From UBA7672 sp964550535 (GTDB lineage: Bacteria > Pseudomonadota > Alphaproteobacteria > Caulobacterales > Hyphomonadaceae): a DNA stretch of 7,829 nucleotides. The stretch is taken from positions 1 through 7,829 of the forward strand of contig CAZJZQ010000139.1 of the NCBI GenBank assembly GCA_964550535.1. The letters run 5' to 3'. Made by a program: the position numbers and the translations under genes. Position 1 is the stretch's first letter. The number at the start of each line of letters is the position of its first letter. Below, piece after piece: positions 1 through 6,767 of the stretch. The notes under the pieces were generated by a model. It searched no databases. It saw only the letters and a program-made list of their open reading frames with translations, and was not told where the DNA came from.

Positions 1-53
1 GAGATGACTTTCTCCAGGCCGGCAAACGCGCCGCCGCAGATGAAAGTCATCTC
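1..53. repeat. Fold-back inverted clpX segment at the left edge of the window
   Basis: Read on the minus strand, bases 1-42 encode ICGGAFAGLE followed by KVIS, which is exactly the ClpX stretch expected immediately before the + strand KVISERGRG that begins at 43. The overlap shows as a perfect 11-bp inverted repeat: gagatgacttt at 1-11 and aaagtcatctc at 43-53. The + strand therefore switches orientation at about position 42/43. This is the shape of a chimeric fold-back joint, as arises in amplification, library preparation or contig-end assembly. A true inversion inside clpX would also look like this but would break an important gene. Because the window starts here, the extent of the inverted part cannot be seen. 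Confidence 0.85.
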
Positions 54-546
54 CGAGCGCGGTCGCGGCACGTCAATCGGTTTCGGCGGCAATGTGGTGG
101 ATCCGGAAGACCGGCGCACCGGCAAGGTGTTGCAGGAGTGCGAACCGGAAGACCTGGTGAAGTTCGGCCTGATCCCGGAATTCATCGGCCGTCTGCCCGT
201 GATCGCCACGCTGGAAGACCTCGACGAAGCCGCCCTGATCCAGATCCTGACCGAGCCGAAGAACGCGCTGCTGAAGCAGTACCAGCGTCTGTTCGAGATG
301 GAGAACGTGACTCTGACGTTCACGGACGACGCCCTGTCGGCCGTGGCCCGCCGCGCTATCCAGCGCAAGACGGGCGCGCGGGGCCTGCGCTCCATCATGG
401 AGGGCATCCTGCTCGACACCATGTTCGAGCTGCCCAACCTGCGCGGCGTGGAAGAGGTGGCGATCAACGCCGAGGTCGTCGAAGGCCGGGCGCGTCCGTT
501 GTACGTTCACGCCACCGAGGCCCGGGAAGCGTCCAGCGCTTCCTGA
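43..546 (+). CDS. clpX: ATP-dependent Clp protease ATP-binding subunit ClpX, C-terminal part (5' end missing)
   Basis: ClpX is the hexameric AAA+ unfoldase that recognises tagged cytoplasmic substrates and threads them into the ClpP peptidase. Only about the last 167 residues are present. Visible landmarks are the ClpP-docking IGF loop in GTSIGFGG (positions 70-90), the FGLIPEFIGRLPVIATLEDLD segment that carries the Arg-finger region, EPKNALLKQYQRLFEMENV, and the sensor-2 motif GARGLRS (373-393) leading into MEGILLDTMFELP. The reading frame is open and ends in TGA at 544-546, followed by a tail (ATEAREASSAS) typical of the variable ClpX C-terminus. Reliable coding begins at the Lys codon at 43. 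The frame is open back to an ATG at 4, but those codons are not ClpX: bases 1-42 are an inverted copy of the preceding clpX segment. The zinc-binding domain and the Walker A and B motifs lie outside the window. Lon follows 284 bp downstream in the same direction. Confidence 0.95.
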   Translation, partial: KVISERGRGTSIGFGGNVVDPEDRRTGKVLQECEPEDLVKFGLIPEFIGRLPVIATLEDLDEAALIQILTEPKNALLKQYQRLFEMENVTLTFTDDALSAVARRAIQRKTGARGLRSIMEGILLDTMFELPNLRGVEEVAINAEVVEGRARPLYVHATEAREASSAS

Positions 547-587
547 GTTCACTACCCCTCAATTGACCGTTTCCCGGACCTTCATCC

Positions 588-649
588 GGCGGCTTTGCGC
601 GTCCCCATGCGTTAAGGGAAGCAAGGTTATCAGCCGCCGCGGCATTTTT
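588..649 (+). terminator. Possible weak intrinsic terminator after clpX
   Basis: GGCGGCT at 588-594 can pair with AGCCGCC at 632-638, enclosing a smaller possible TCCC/GGGA pairing (602-605 with 616-619). A run of five T residues (645-649) follows. The long loop and the gap of several bases between stem and T run make it a poor terminator, but it is the only T-run structure behind clpX. Confidence 0.3.
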
Positions 650-734
650 GCGTGAGCCGCAGCAGACCTGTTGATGCCGTAATGCGTGGGTTGAACACTG
701 GCCCATGACGGGCCACTTTCAGCCATAAGAAGTT

Positions 735-768
735 CCGGCCGCCCCGTCTTGAAGTGAGCGGGGGCCGG
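735..768 (+). promoter_or_regulatory. GC-rich hairpin in the lon leader
   Basis: CCGGCC at 735-740 pairs with GGCCGG at 763-768, and CCC at 742-744 pairs with GGG at 760-762. G741 is bulged and the loop of about 15 nt contains CTTGAAG. The hairpin lies about 60 bp before the lon start and has no T run behind it, so it is not an intrinsic terminator. A second, smaller perfect hairpin precedes it (TGGCCC at 699-704 with GGGCCA at 710-715). A role in lon expression is only a possibility; no known element is recognised. Confidence 0.3.
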
Positions 769-830
769 CCCTTCCGCCCGCCTCCGTGCTTCCTTGAAGG
801 CGAGGGCGGTGCAGCAAGGAGACAAGTGTT

Positions 831-3236
831 ATGGCTACGATCCTCCCCGTCCTGCCGTTGCGCGATATCGTCGTGTTTCCGCGCATGGTGGCGCCGCTAT
901 TCGTAGGCCGCGACAAATCGGTCAGGGCGCTCGAAGAGGTCGAGAAGAATGGCGGTGAGATTCTTCTCATCGCCCAGAAGGAGGCCGGGGTGGATGACCC
1001 CGCCGAGTCGGATCTGTATTCGATCGGCGTCGTCGCCACGATCCTGCAACTTCTGAAACTCCCCGACGGCACCGTGAAGGTGCTGGTTGAGGGCCGCAAT
1101 CGCGCGCGCCTGGAGAGGCTGATCGACCGTCAGGACTACTACGCCGCGGAGCTGACCGAATTGCCGGAGCAGACTGCGGACGAAACGGAATCAACGGCGC
1201 TGATGCGCGCGGTGACCGAACAGTTCGAAAGCTATGTGAAGCTGAACCGGAAAATCCCGGCCGAGACGGTCGGCACAGTCAGCGCGATCACCGACCCGGC
1301 CAACCTGGCGGATGCGGTGGCGGCGCAGCTGTCGATCAAGCTTGAAGACAAGCAGCAGCTTCTCGAACTCACCGACGTCACCGAAAGGCTGGAGCGCGTG
1401 TTCCAGCTGATGGATAGCGAGATCGGCATGCTCCAGATGGAGCGGAAGATCCGCAACCGCGTGAAGCGTCAGATGGAGAAGACGCAGCGCGAGTACTACC
1501 TCAACGAACAAATGAAGGCGATCCAGCGCGAACTGGGCGATGGCGACGAGCAAGGCGAGCGCGACGAGATCGGCGAGCTTGAGGACAAGATCGCCAAGAC
1601 CCCGATGTCGGAAGAGGCGCGAGCCAAGGCCGAGCAGGAAGTGAAGAAGCTACGTCAGATGTCGCCGATGTCGGCCGAGTCCACGGTCGTGCGGAACTAT
1701 CTCGACTGGCTGGTGTCTCTGCCGTGGGACCGCAAGAAGGAAGTCGTTCGCGATCTCCAGTTCGCGGAAGATGTGCTGAACGCCGACCACTACGGGCTGG
1801 AGAAGGTGAAGGAGCGCATCCTCGAACACCTCGCCGTGCAGACGCGCGCGGACAAGGTGCGCGGCCCGATCCTCTGTCTTGTCGGCCCTCCGGGCGTCGG
1901 CAAGACCTCGCTGGGCAAGTCCATCGCGAAGGCTACGGGCCGCGACTTCGTGCGCGTGTCGCTGGGCGGCGTGCGTGACGAGGCCGAGATCCGCGGACAC
2001 CGCCGGACCTATATCGGCTCCATGCCGGGCCGCGTGATTCAGTCGATGAAAAAAGCGAAAAGCGGCAACCCGCTGTTCCTGCTCGACGAAATCGACAAGC
2101 TGGGCATGGACTATCGCGGCGACCCGTCATCGGCCCTGCTGGAGGTTCTGGACCCCGAGCAGAACGTGACGTTCAACGACCACTATCTGGAGGTCGACTA
2201 CGACCTTTCGGATACGATGTTCATCACGACGGCGAACTCGCTGAACATGCCTCAGCCGCTTCTCGACCGGATGGAGATCATCCGTATCGAGGGCTATACC
2301 GAGGACGAGAAGGTCGAGATCTCGAAGCGGCACCTGCTGCCCAAGATCGTCGAGAACCACTCGTTGCGGGATGGCGAACTGACGGTTCACGAGAGCGCGA
2401 TACGTGATCTCATCCGTTACTACACGCGGGAGAGCGGTGTTCGCTCGCTTGAGCGCGAACTGGCGCGATTGGCCCGCAAGGCCGTGCGCGAGATCGAGCT
2501 GAAGAAGTCGACATCGGTGACCATCAGCGCCGAAAACCTCAACGCCTACGCCGGCGTGCGGAAGTTCCGCTTCGGCGTGGCGGACCGCGAGGATCAGGTG
2601 GGGGTTGTGACAGGCCTTGCCTGGACCGAGGTGGGCGGCGACCTGCTGACCATCGAGGCGGTGCAGATGCCCGGCCGCGGCCGCATGACCGTAACCGGCA
2701 ACCTGAAGGAAGTGATGAAGGAGTCGATTTCGGCGGCCCAGAGCCTCGTGCGTTCGCGGTCTGCGACGCTGGGCATCCGCCCGCCGGTGTTCGACACCAC
2801 CGACATCCACGTCCACGTGCCGGAAGGCGCGACTCCGAAGGACGGCCCGTCGGCCGGTATTGCGATGACGACGGCCATCGTCTCCCTGCTCACGGGCAAC
2901 CCCGTGCGCAAAGATGTGGCGATGACCGGAGAGATCACGCTGCGCGGACGGGTTCTGCCCATCGGCGGCCTGAAGGAGAAACTGCTGGCTGCGTTGCGCG
3001 GCGGCATCAAGACGGTGCTGATCCCGGATGAAAACGAGAAAGATCTCGTGGACCTGCCGGAAAATATCCGCGCGTCACTGACCATCGTGCCGGTCTCGTC
3101 GATCGATCAGGTGCTGGCGCGCGCGCTGGTGCGGCCGCTGGCGCCGGTGGCCTGGACGGAGACGGACGAGGCGGCGTATCGCGCCGAACTGGTCCGGTCG
3201 TCCAAAGACCCTGGCGAGGCTTCGCGGCCTCACTAG
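831..3236 (+). CDS. lon: ATP-dependent Lon protease (endopeptidase La)
   Basis: Lon is a soluble homo-hexameric protease that unfolds and degrades damaged and short-lived regulatory proteins, using ATP hydrolysis and a Ser-Lys active site in one chain. All parts are present in 801 residues (E. coli Lon has 784). The N-terminal substrate domain starts with LPVLPLRDIVVFP; a charged helical stretch covers about residues 195-285; the AAA+ module has Walker A GPPGVGKT at 352-359 and Walker B LFLLDEID with D419 and E420. The protease domain has PKDGPSAG with catalytic Ser674, and GGLKEK with catalytic Lys717, the same 43-residue spacing as S679 and K722 in E. coli. The ATG at 831 is supported by AAGGAG at 816-821, nine bases upstream. 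The frame is intact to TAG at 3234-3236. It lies downstream of clpX, and an intrinsic terminator follows within 25 bp, so it probably ends its own transcript. No hupB follows, although lon-hup linkage is common. Confidence 0.98.
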   Translation: MATILPVLPLRDIVVFPRMVAPLFVGRDKSVRALEEVEKNGGEILLIAQKEAGVDDPAESDLYSIGVVATILQLLKLPDGTVKVLVEGRNRARLERLIDRQDYYAAELTELPEQTADETESTALMRAVTEQFESYVKLNRKIPAETVGTVSAITDPANLADAVAAQLSIKLEDKQQLLELTDVTERLERVFQLMDSEIGMLQMERKIRNRVKRQMEKTQREYYLNEQMKAIQRELGDGDEQGERDEIGELEDKIAKTPMSEEARAKAEQEVKKLRQMSPMSAESTVVRNYLDWLVSLPWDRKKEVVRDLQFAEDVLNADHYGLEKVKERILEHLAVQTRADKVRGPILCLVGPPGVGKTSLGKSIAKATGRDFVRVSLGGVRDEAEIRGHRRTYIGSMPGRVIQSMKKAKSGNPLFLLDEIDKLGMDYRGDPSSALLEVLDPEQNVTFNDHYLEVDYDLSDTMFITTANSLNMPQPLLDRMEIIRIEGYTEDEKVEISKRHLLPKIVENHSLRDGELTVHESAIRDLIRYYTRESGVRSLERELARLARKAVREIELKKSTSVTISAENLNAYAGVRKFRFGVADREDQVGVVTGLAWTEVGGDLLTIEAVQMPGRGRMTVTGNLKEVMKESISAAQSLVRSRSATLGIRPPVFDTTDIHVHVPEGATPKDGPSAGIAMTTAIVSLLTGNPVRKDVAMTGEITLRGRVLPIGGLKEKLLAALRGGIKTVLIPDENEKDLVDLPENIRASLTIVPVSSIDQVLARALVRPLAPVAWTETDEAAYRAELVRSSKDPGEASRPH

Positions 3237-3257
3237 GCTTCGCAGCATGACTGACGG

Positions 3258-3290
3258 AAGGCCCGCTGGAAACGGCGGGCCTTTTCGTTT
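3258..3290 (+). terminator. Rho-independent terminator of lon
   Basis: A perfect 9-bp stem, AAGGCCCGC (3258-3266) with GCGGGCCTT (3275-3283), encloses an 8-nt loop and is followed by TTTTCGTTT. It starts 21 bases after the lon stop codon. Strong GC stem and T run are both directly visible. Confidence 0.9.
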
Positions 3291-3349
3291 GGTTGGAGTA
3301 CAAAAAAACCTGAGCGCTGTGGGGTTATTTGCCGCCGCGTGCGCATAGC

Positions 3350-5521
3350 ATGAAATTCGGTTTGATTAACTCTTGGGCGCCATGGGATGCGTCCATGACG
3401 ATCCTCGGCTTCTGTTTCGATTCCACCACCGGCGGCGTGGCGCACGGGCATGAGTTGAGCCTCGTGCTGCTGTCCTTCGTGATTGCCGCGATCGCTTCCT
3501 ATTGTTCGCTCGACATGGCCGAACGCATGCGCGCCTCCGAAGGGCGGACGCAGCTGTTCTGGCGCCTGATGGCCGGCATCGCGCTGGGCGGCGGCATCTG
3601 GTCGATGCACTTCATCGGCATGACGGCGTTCGAGGCTCCGCTGGAGCAAGGATATGATCCGGGGCTGACCATCCTGTCCGGTGTGATCGCTGTTGCGGCG
3701 GTGACGCTGGGCCTTGGCGCGCTGGGTGCGAAGCCGGGCTGGGCGCGCCTGATCGGATCGGGCGTTTTCGTCGGCATGGGCGTGGTCGTCATGCACTATA
3801 TGGGCATGGCCGCCATGAAGGTGCAGGGCGAGGTGATTTATCGTCCCGCGATCTTCACGGCCTCGGTGTTGATCGCGTTGACGGCGGCGACGGTGGCGCT
3901 GTGGCTGGCGGTGAACCTGCGGCGCATGTGGCAGCGGATAGTTGCGGCGCTGGTGATGGCGGCGGCGATCTGCGGCATGCACTACACGGGTATGGCGGGG
4001 ACGGTTCTGGTCGCAGCCCCGGTGCAGAACGAAGTCGACGCTATGGTGTCGAAGAACATGCTGGCGGCCATGGTGGCCAGCGTGACGATGTGCATTGTTC
4101 TGATCGCGCTGGTGCTGGCGTTCATCGACCGCAGGCTGGAAGCGCGTTCGATGAACGAGGCGCAGAAGCTGCGCGAGATCAACATCGACCTGGAGCAGGC
4201 GAAGCGCGAAGCTGAGGCGGCGAACCGGGCGAAGTCAGCCTTCCTCGCGACGATGAGCCACGAAATCCGCACCCCGATGAACGGTGTGCTGGGCATGTTG
4301 GAAGTGACGTTACGGGGACGGATCGATGAGGGCGTGCGCGACCACCTGACGACGGCGCGGGATTCGGCGGTGAACCTGCTGGCGATCCTCAACGACATTC
4401 TGGATTATTCAAAACTGGAAGCGGGGCAATTGCAGCTGGAACGCATGGCGTTCAGCATCCGGGAGGTGACTGACGACATTGCGTCGATGATGGCGTCGGT
4501 TGTGGCGCAGAAGAAGCTGTGGCTGGACGTGAAAGTCGATGCGGCGACGCCAGCGTGGATCGTGGGCGACCCGACGCGCGTGCGACAGATCATGCTGAAC
4601 CTCGTCTCTAACGCGTTGAAGTTCACGGAGCGCGGCGCGATCACCATTCATATCGGTTATACCGCAGGCGAGGCGCCGCACATCCTGCGCGTGGAAGTGA
4701 AGGATACGGGCATCGGGATTTCGCCAGAGGCGCGCTCGCGACTGTTCAACCGGTTCTCGCAGGCGGATGCATCGACCAGCCGGAGGTTCGGCGGCACGGG
4801 TCTGGGGCTCGCGATCTCCAGACAGCTGACGGCGTGCATGGGCGGCGAGATTGGCGTGTCGTCGGAGACGGGACGCGGTAGCACGTTCTGGTTTGAGATT
4901 CCCACCGGGGAAGGCGTGGAGCCCGTGCTGAAGGCGACGGGCCGGTCGGCGGCGATGAGCGGCGCGCGGCTGCGTATCCTGGTGGCGGAGGACAATCCCG
5001 TGAACCAGAAGGTGCTGCGCACGCTGATGGCGGGGCAGGGGCATGACCTGACATTTGTTGACGACGGGCTGCAGGCGGTCGAGACGGTCAAGGAAGGCGC
5101 GTTCGACCTGGTGCTGATGGACGTGTCGATGCCGGTGATGGACGGTGTCACCGCCGTTGGCGAGATCCGCAAGCTGCCGGGCGTGGTGTCCCGCATTCCG
5201 GTGATCGCCCTGACGGCCAATGCGATGGCGGGCGACCGCGAGGCGTATATCGCGGCCGGCATGAGCGACTATGTGTCGAAGCCGATCGAGTTCGACGCCT
5301 TGTTGGCCGCGATTGCGCGGCAGGTGCCGGGCGTGGCGTTGCCGGTTCTGGCTGGGCCAGTTGAAACCGGGCCAGCTCAAGCCGGGCCGGTCGTCACGAA
5401 AGAAGCCGCCGAACTGGTTGCGGCGGAGACGGAGGACATGCTCGCAGCCTTGTCCGCCAATCTCGACGACATGCTGGCGGTAATGGCCGCGCCGAAATCG
5501 GACCGCGAGGACGCGGCCTGA
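3350..5521 (+). CDS. MHYT-domain hybrid sensor histidine kinase with receiver domain
   Basis: An inner-membrane hybrid two-component kinase of 723 residues. The N-terminal half is an MHYT sensor of about seven membrane helices (about 38-262), with motifs MHFIGM at 86, MHYMGM at 148 and MHYTGM at 210. MHYT domains are proposed to bind a metal, perhaps copper, and to sense a diatomic gas or redox state; that is a family-level prediction. A coiled-coil stretch leads to HisKA (MSHEIRTPMNG, phospho-acceptor His304), then HATPase with N421 in the N box, DTGIG at 452-456 and GGTGLGL at 481-487. The receiver (about 542-660) has E547, D548, phospho-Asp591, T622 and K644. A tail of about 60 residues holds three GPxxx repeats and no HPt motif. 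There is no DNA-binding or GGDEF/EAL output, so phosphate must pass to an unseen partner. The start is uncertain: ATG 3350 was chosen, ATG 3395 is equally possible, and TTG 3329 is less likely; none has a good ribosome binding site. Stop TGA at 5519-5521. Confidence 0.93.
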   Translation: MKFGLINSWAPWDASMTILGFCFDSTTGGVAHGHELSLVLLSFVIAAIASYCSLDMAERMRASEGRTQLFWRLMAGIALGGGIWSMHFIGMTAFEAPLEQGYDPGLTILSGVIAVAAVTLGLGALGAKPGWARLIGSGVFVGMGVVVMHYMGMAAMKVQGEVIYRPAIFTASVLIALTAATVALWLAVNLRRMWQRIVAALVMAAAICGMHYTGMAGTVLVAAPVQNEVDAMVSKNMLAAMVASVTMCIVLIALVLAFIDRRLEARSMNEAQKLREINIDLEQAKREAEAANRAKSAFLATMSHEIRTPMNGVLGMLEVTLRGRIDEGVRDHLTTARDSAVNLLAILNDILDYSKLEAGQLQLERMAFSIREVTDDIASMMASVVAQKKLWLDVKVDAATPAWIVGDPTRVRQIMLNLVSNALKFTERGAITIHIGYTAGEAPHILRVEVKDTGIGISPEARSRLFNRFSQADASTSRRFGGTGLGLAISRQLTACMGGEIGVSSETGRGSTFWFEIPTGEGVEPVLKATGRSAAMSGARLRILVAEDNPVNQKVLRTLMAGQGHDLTFVDDGLQAVETVKEGAFDLVLMDVSMPVMDGVTAVGEIRKLPGVVSRIPVIALTANAMAGDREAYIAAGMSDYVSKPIEFDALLAAIARQVPGVALPVLAGPVETGPAQAGPVVTKEAAELVAAETEDMLAALSANLDDMLAVMAAPKSDREDAA
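5354..5398 (+). repeat. Three in-frame 15-bp repeats (GPxxx) in the kinase tail
   Basis: Three consecutive 15-bp units (5354-5368, 5369-5383, 5384-5398), each beginning gggcc, encode GPVET, GPAQA and GPVVT. They form a flexible Pro/Ala-rich linker after the receiver domain. Such a unit can expand or contract without changing frame. Confidence 0.6.
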
Positions 5522-5530
5522 GTCCTCGCG
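5504..5530. terminator. Possible bidirectional terminator between convergent genes
   Basis: CGCGAGGAC at 5504-5512 and GTCCTCGCG at 5522-5530 form a perfect 9-bp stem with a 9-nt loop that contains the kinase stop codon. The - strand acyltransferase ends two bases away, at 5532. A symmetric GC-rich hairpin at a tail-to-tail joint commonly stops transcription from both sides. Neither side has a strong T run, so it may act by blocking RNA decay or only weakly as a terminator. Confidence 0.5.
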
Positions 5531-5531
5531 T

Positions 5532-6611
5532 TCAGGCCAGGGCAGGTTTTGCAGCGGTGCACGATGATTGTAGCTTCGCCCAGTCCGGACGCACGTAGAG
5601 CGCGATCAGGGGCGTGCGCTTGATCATCGCGTGGAAGGCCAACGGCAGGGCCACCGACATCGCTATGATGATCGCGCAGGCGAGGCCGGTATCCGGGATT
5701 ACCTGAACCTTCGCCAGCGTGCGCTCCAGCGCCAGCATGGGGAAGAAGAAGGTGAGATAGATGACGATCGAATTCTTGCCGCAATAGCGGATCGCGCCCG
5801 CCATATTGGTCTGGGCGAGGAGAACCGAAAGCTGGATCACGGCCAGCGCTCCGGCGAAGCCCATGAGGAGTCCGGCGCCCGGGATGAAGTGAACGCCTTG
5901 CTGCGTCAGCCACCAATTGCCCACGCCCCAGGCGGCGAGCACGCCGATGGTTTCGAGACGGCGGCCGCGCGCCTGCTCGGCGAAGGCGAAAACGAAGGTG
6001 GATGCGGTGTAGCCGAAGAAGAAGAACACGTAATAATCCATCGCGCGGCTGAGGGCGAAGGAGGGTGTGTCGAGCCAGCCGCCCTGGTGGGCGATCTGGA
6101 GGCCGCCAGCCACGGCCAGCACGGCCCAGGCGGGAGCGGAGCGGATGGCGCGCGTGAAGATGTAGAAGATCGCCAGCATGTGGACGAACCACAGCGTACC
6201 GACCGGCTGGATGATGTGCCAGGCGAACATGCGAACCCACTCGACAGGGTTTGCGCGCAGCACGTCGTTGTCGGTGATGACCAGCGTGATGGTGAGCCAG
6301 AGCAGGTAGAAGTAGGCGAAGTGGAACACCTTGCGGTCAATGAAGTCGCGCAACGGCGCGTTGATGGTGCGGGCGAGGAACAGGCCGGAAACGAGGAAGA
6401 AGTCGGGCATGCGGAACGGCTTGGAGAAATCCACCATCCACCGCATCCAGCCAGTTTCGCCCACGGCGTTCTCATAGTGGTTAACCGTGTGAAACATCAC
6501 CACCAGAAGAATGCAGAGTCCCTTGGCGTAATCGACCCAGCCGATGCGGCTGTCCGCACGGGGGACGTGGGGCGCGGGGGCCGCAAAGTGTGCCGAACTG
6601 GCCGCTTGCAT
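5532..6611 (-). CDS. Acyltransferase-3 family integral membrane protein
   Basis: A 359-residue inner-membrane protein with about ten hydrophobic segments. Members of this family (COG1835/COG4763/OpgC-like) transfer acetyl, succinyl or similar groups to surface or periplasmic glycans. The hallmark N-terminal motif is present as WVDYAKGLCILLVVMFH (25-41), with the candidate catalytic His at 41. It is followed by FRMPDFFLVSGLF (66-78), including the conserved R67-M-P and S75-G76, and a GTLWFVHML segment near 138-146. A soluble, Pro/Ala-rich N-terminal stretch of about 22 residues precedes the first helix. The ATG at 6609-6611 has AGGA (minus strand, complement of 6621-6624) nine bases upstream. 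The length is normal for single-domain members. It converges with the hybrid kinase and is divergent from the GH13 glucosidase. The acceptor cannot be told from sequence; a sugar polymer is plausible given the neighbour, but that is inference. Confidence 0.88.
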   Translation of the reverse strand: MQAASSAHFAAPAPHVPRADSRIGWVDYAKGLCILLVVMFHTVNHYENAVGETGWMRWMVDFSKPFRMPDFFLVSGLFLARTINAPLRDFIDRKVFHFAYFYLLWLTITLVITDNDVLRANPVEWVRMFAWHIIQPVGTLWFVHMLAIFYIFTRAIRSAPAWAVLAVAGGLQIAHQGGWLDTPSFALSRAMDYYVFFFFGYTASTFVFAFAEQARGRRLETIGVLAAWGVGNWWLTQQGVHFIPGAGLLMGFAGALAVIQLSVLLAQTNMAGAIRYCGKNSIVIYLTFFFPMLALERTLAKVQVIPDTGLACAIIIAMSVALPLAFHAMIKRTPLIALYVRPDWAKLQSSCTAAKPALA

Positions 6612-6767
6612 GTGAAATCGTCCTGTTCGCGGCCCGGTCGGCCTGTGAAAATAGGGGCAAAGGACCTTTCGGCGCTTCGCTCATTGGGAGAAAAGCAATC
6701 GATGTGCCGCCATCTTCGGGCGAGCTTGGAGCCGCGCGCGGCGGTACGGTTAATGGGATCAGGTCCG
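6612..6767. promoter_or_regulatory. Divergent intergenic region between acyltransferase and GH13 glucosidase
   Basis: This gap must carry promoters for both flanking genes because they point away from each other. No convincing -35/-10 pair was found on either strand. A perfect 12-bp palindrome, GCCGCGCGCGGC at 6731-6742, is present but is simple alternating GC and could be chance. GGGAG at 6686-6690 followed by ATG at 6702 could be the real translation start of the glucosidase, in which case this region is shorter. Confidence 0.45.
6686..6704 (+). promoter_or_regulatory. Ribosome binding site and alternative upstream start for the glucosidase
   Basis: GGGAG (6686-6690) lies 11 bases before ATG 6702-6704. 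That ATG is in frame with the glucosidase and open through to it, adding 22 residues (MCRHLRASLEPR and onward). The two downstream starts, ATG 6753 and ATG 6768, have weaker upstream matches (GGGA at 6755-6758 for the latter). Family comparison favours 6768, so the better ribosome site conflicts with homology. Confidence 0.35.

Larger units (their letters stand above)
547..830. other. clpX-lon spacer with lon leader; no clear promoter
   Basis: This 284-bp gap should contain the end of the clpX transcript and the lon promoter. I looked for sigma-70-like pairs and for the alphaproteobacterial heat-shock form (CTTG, about 17-18 bp, CYTATnT) and found no convincing pair. CTTG occurs at 748-751 and 793-796 without a good -10 element. 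A hairpin with a T run (588-649) and two GC-rich hairpins (699-715 and 735-768) are the only structures seen. No protein-coding gene in the gap looks real. Confidence 0.5.

Noticed and set aside
4..42. ATG at 4 as the start of a short ClpX
   Set aside because: The codons 4-42 encode nothing like ClpX on the + strand; the minus strand of the same bases encodes the expected ClpX residues.
748..775. Heat-shock sigma-32 promoter for lon with CTTG at 748-751
   Set aside because: The bases 17-18 bp downstream (cccttccg) match the -10 consensus poorly, and CTTG sits in the loop of a hairpin.
559..825. 88-residue minus-strand reading frame filling the clpX-lon gap
   Set aside because: No recognisable domain, unremarkable composition, and it would run antisense through the leader of lon; probably chance in high-GC DNA.
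2127..2816. 229-residue minus-strand reading frame inside lon
   Set aside because: Shadow of the Lon AAA+ and protease domains, with no family resemblance of its own.
3311..3320. AGCGCT core as a LacI-type operator before the kinase
   Set aside because: Only the 6-bp centre is symmetric; the flanking bases do not extend the palindrome.
3329..3349. TTG at 3329 as the kinase start
   Set aside because: Adds only seven residues, uses a rare start codon, and the GGGG at 3321-3324 is too close to be a convincing ribosome site; ATG codons follow at 3350 and 3395.
4409..5380. 323-residue minus-strand reading frame antisense to the kinase
   Set aside because: His/Arg-rich product typical of the reverse strand of a high-GC gene; the + strand has a full set of kinase motifs.
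5377..6240. 287-residue minus-strand reading frame overlapping the acyltransferase in another frame
   Set aside because: Arg/His-rich composition; the other minus-strand frame carries clear acyltransferase-3 motifs and membrane helices.
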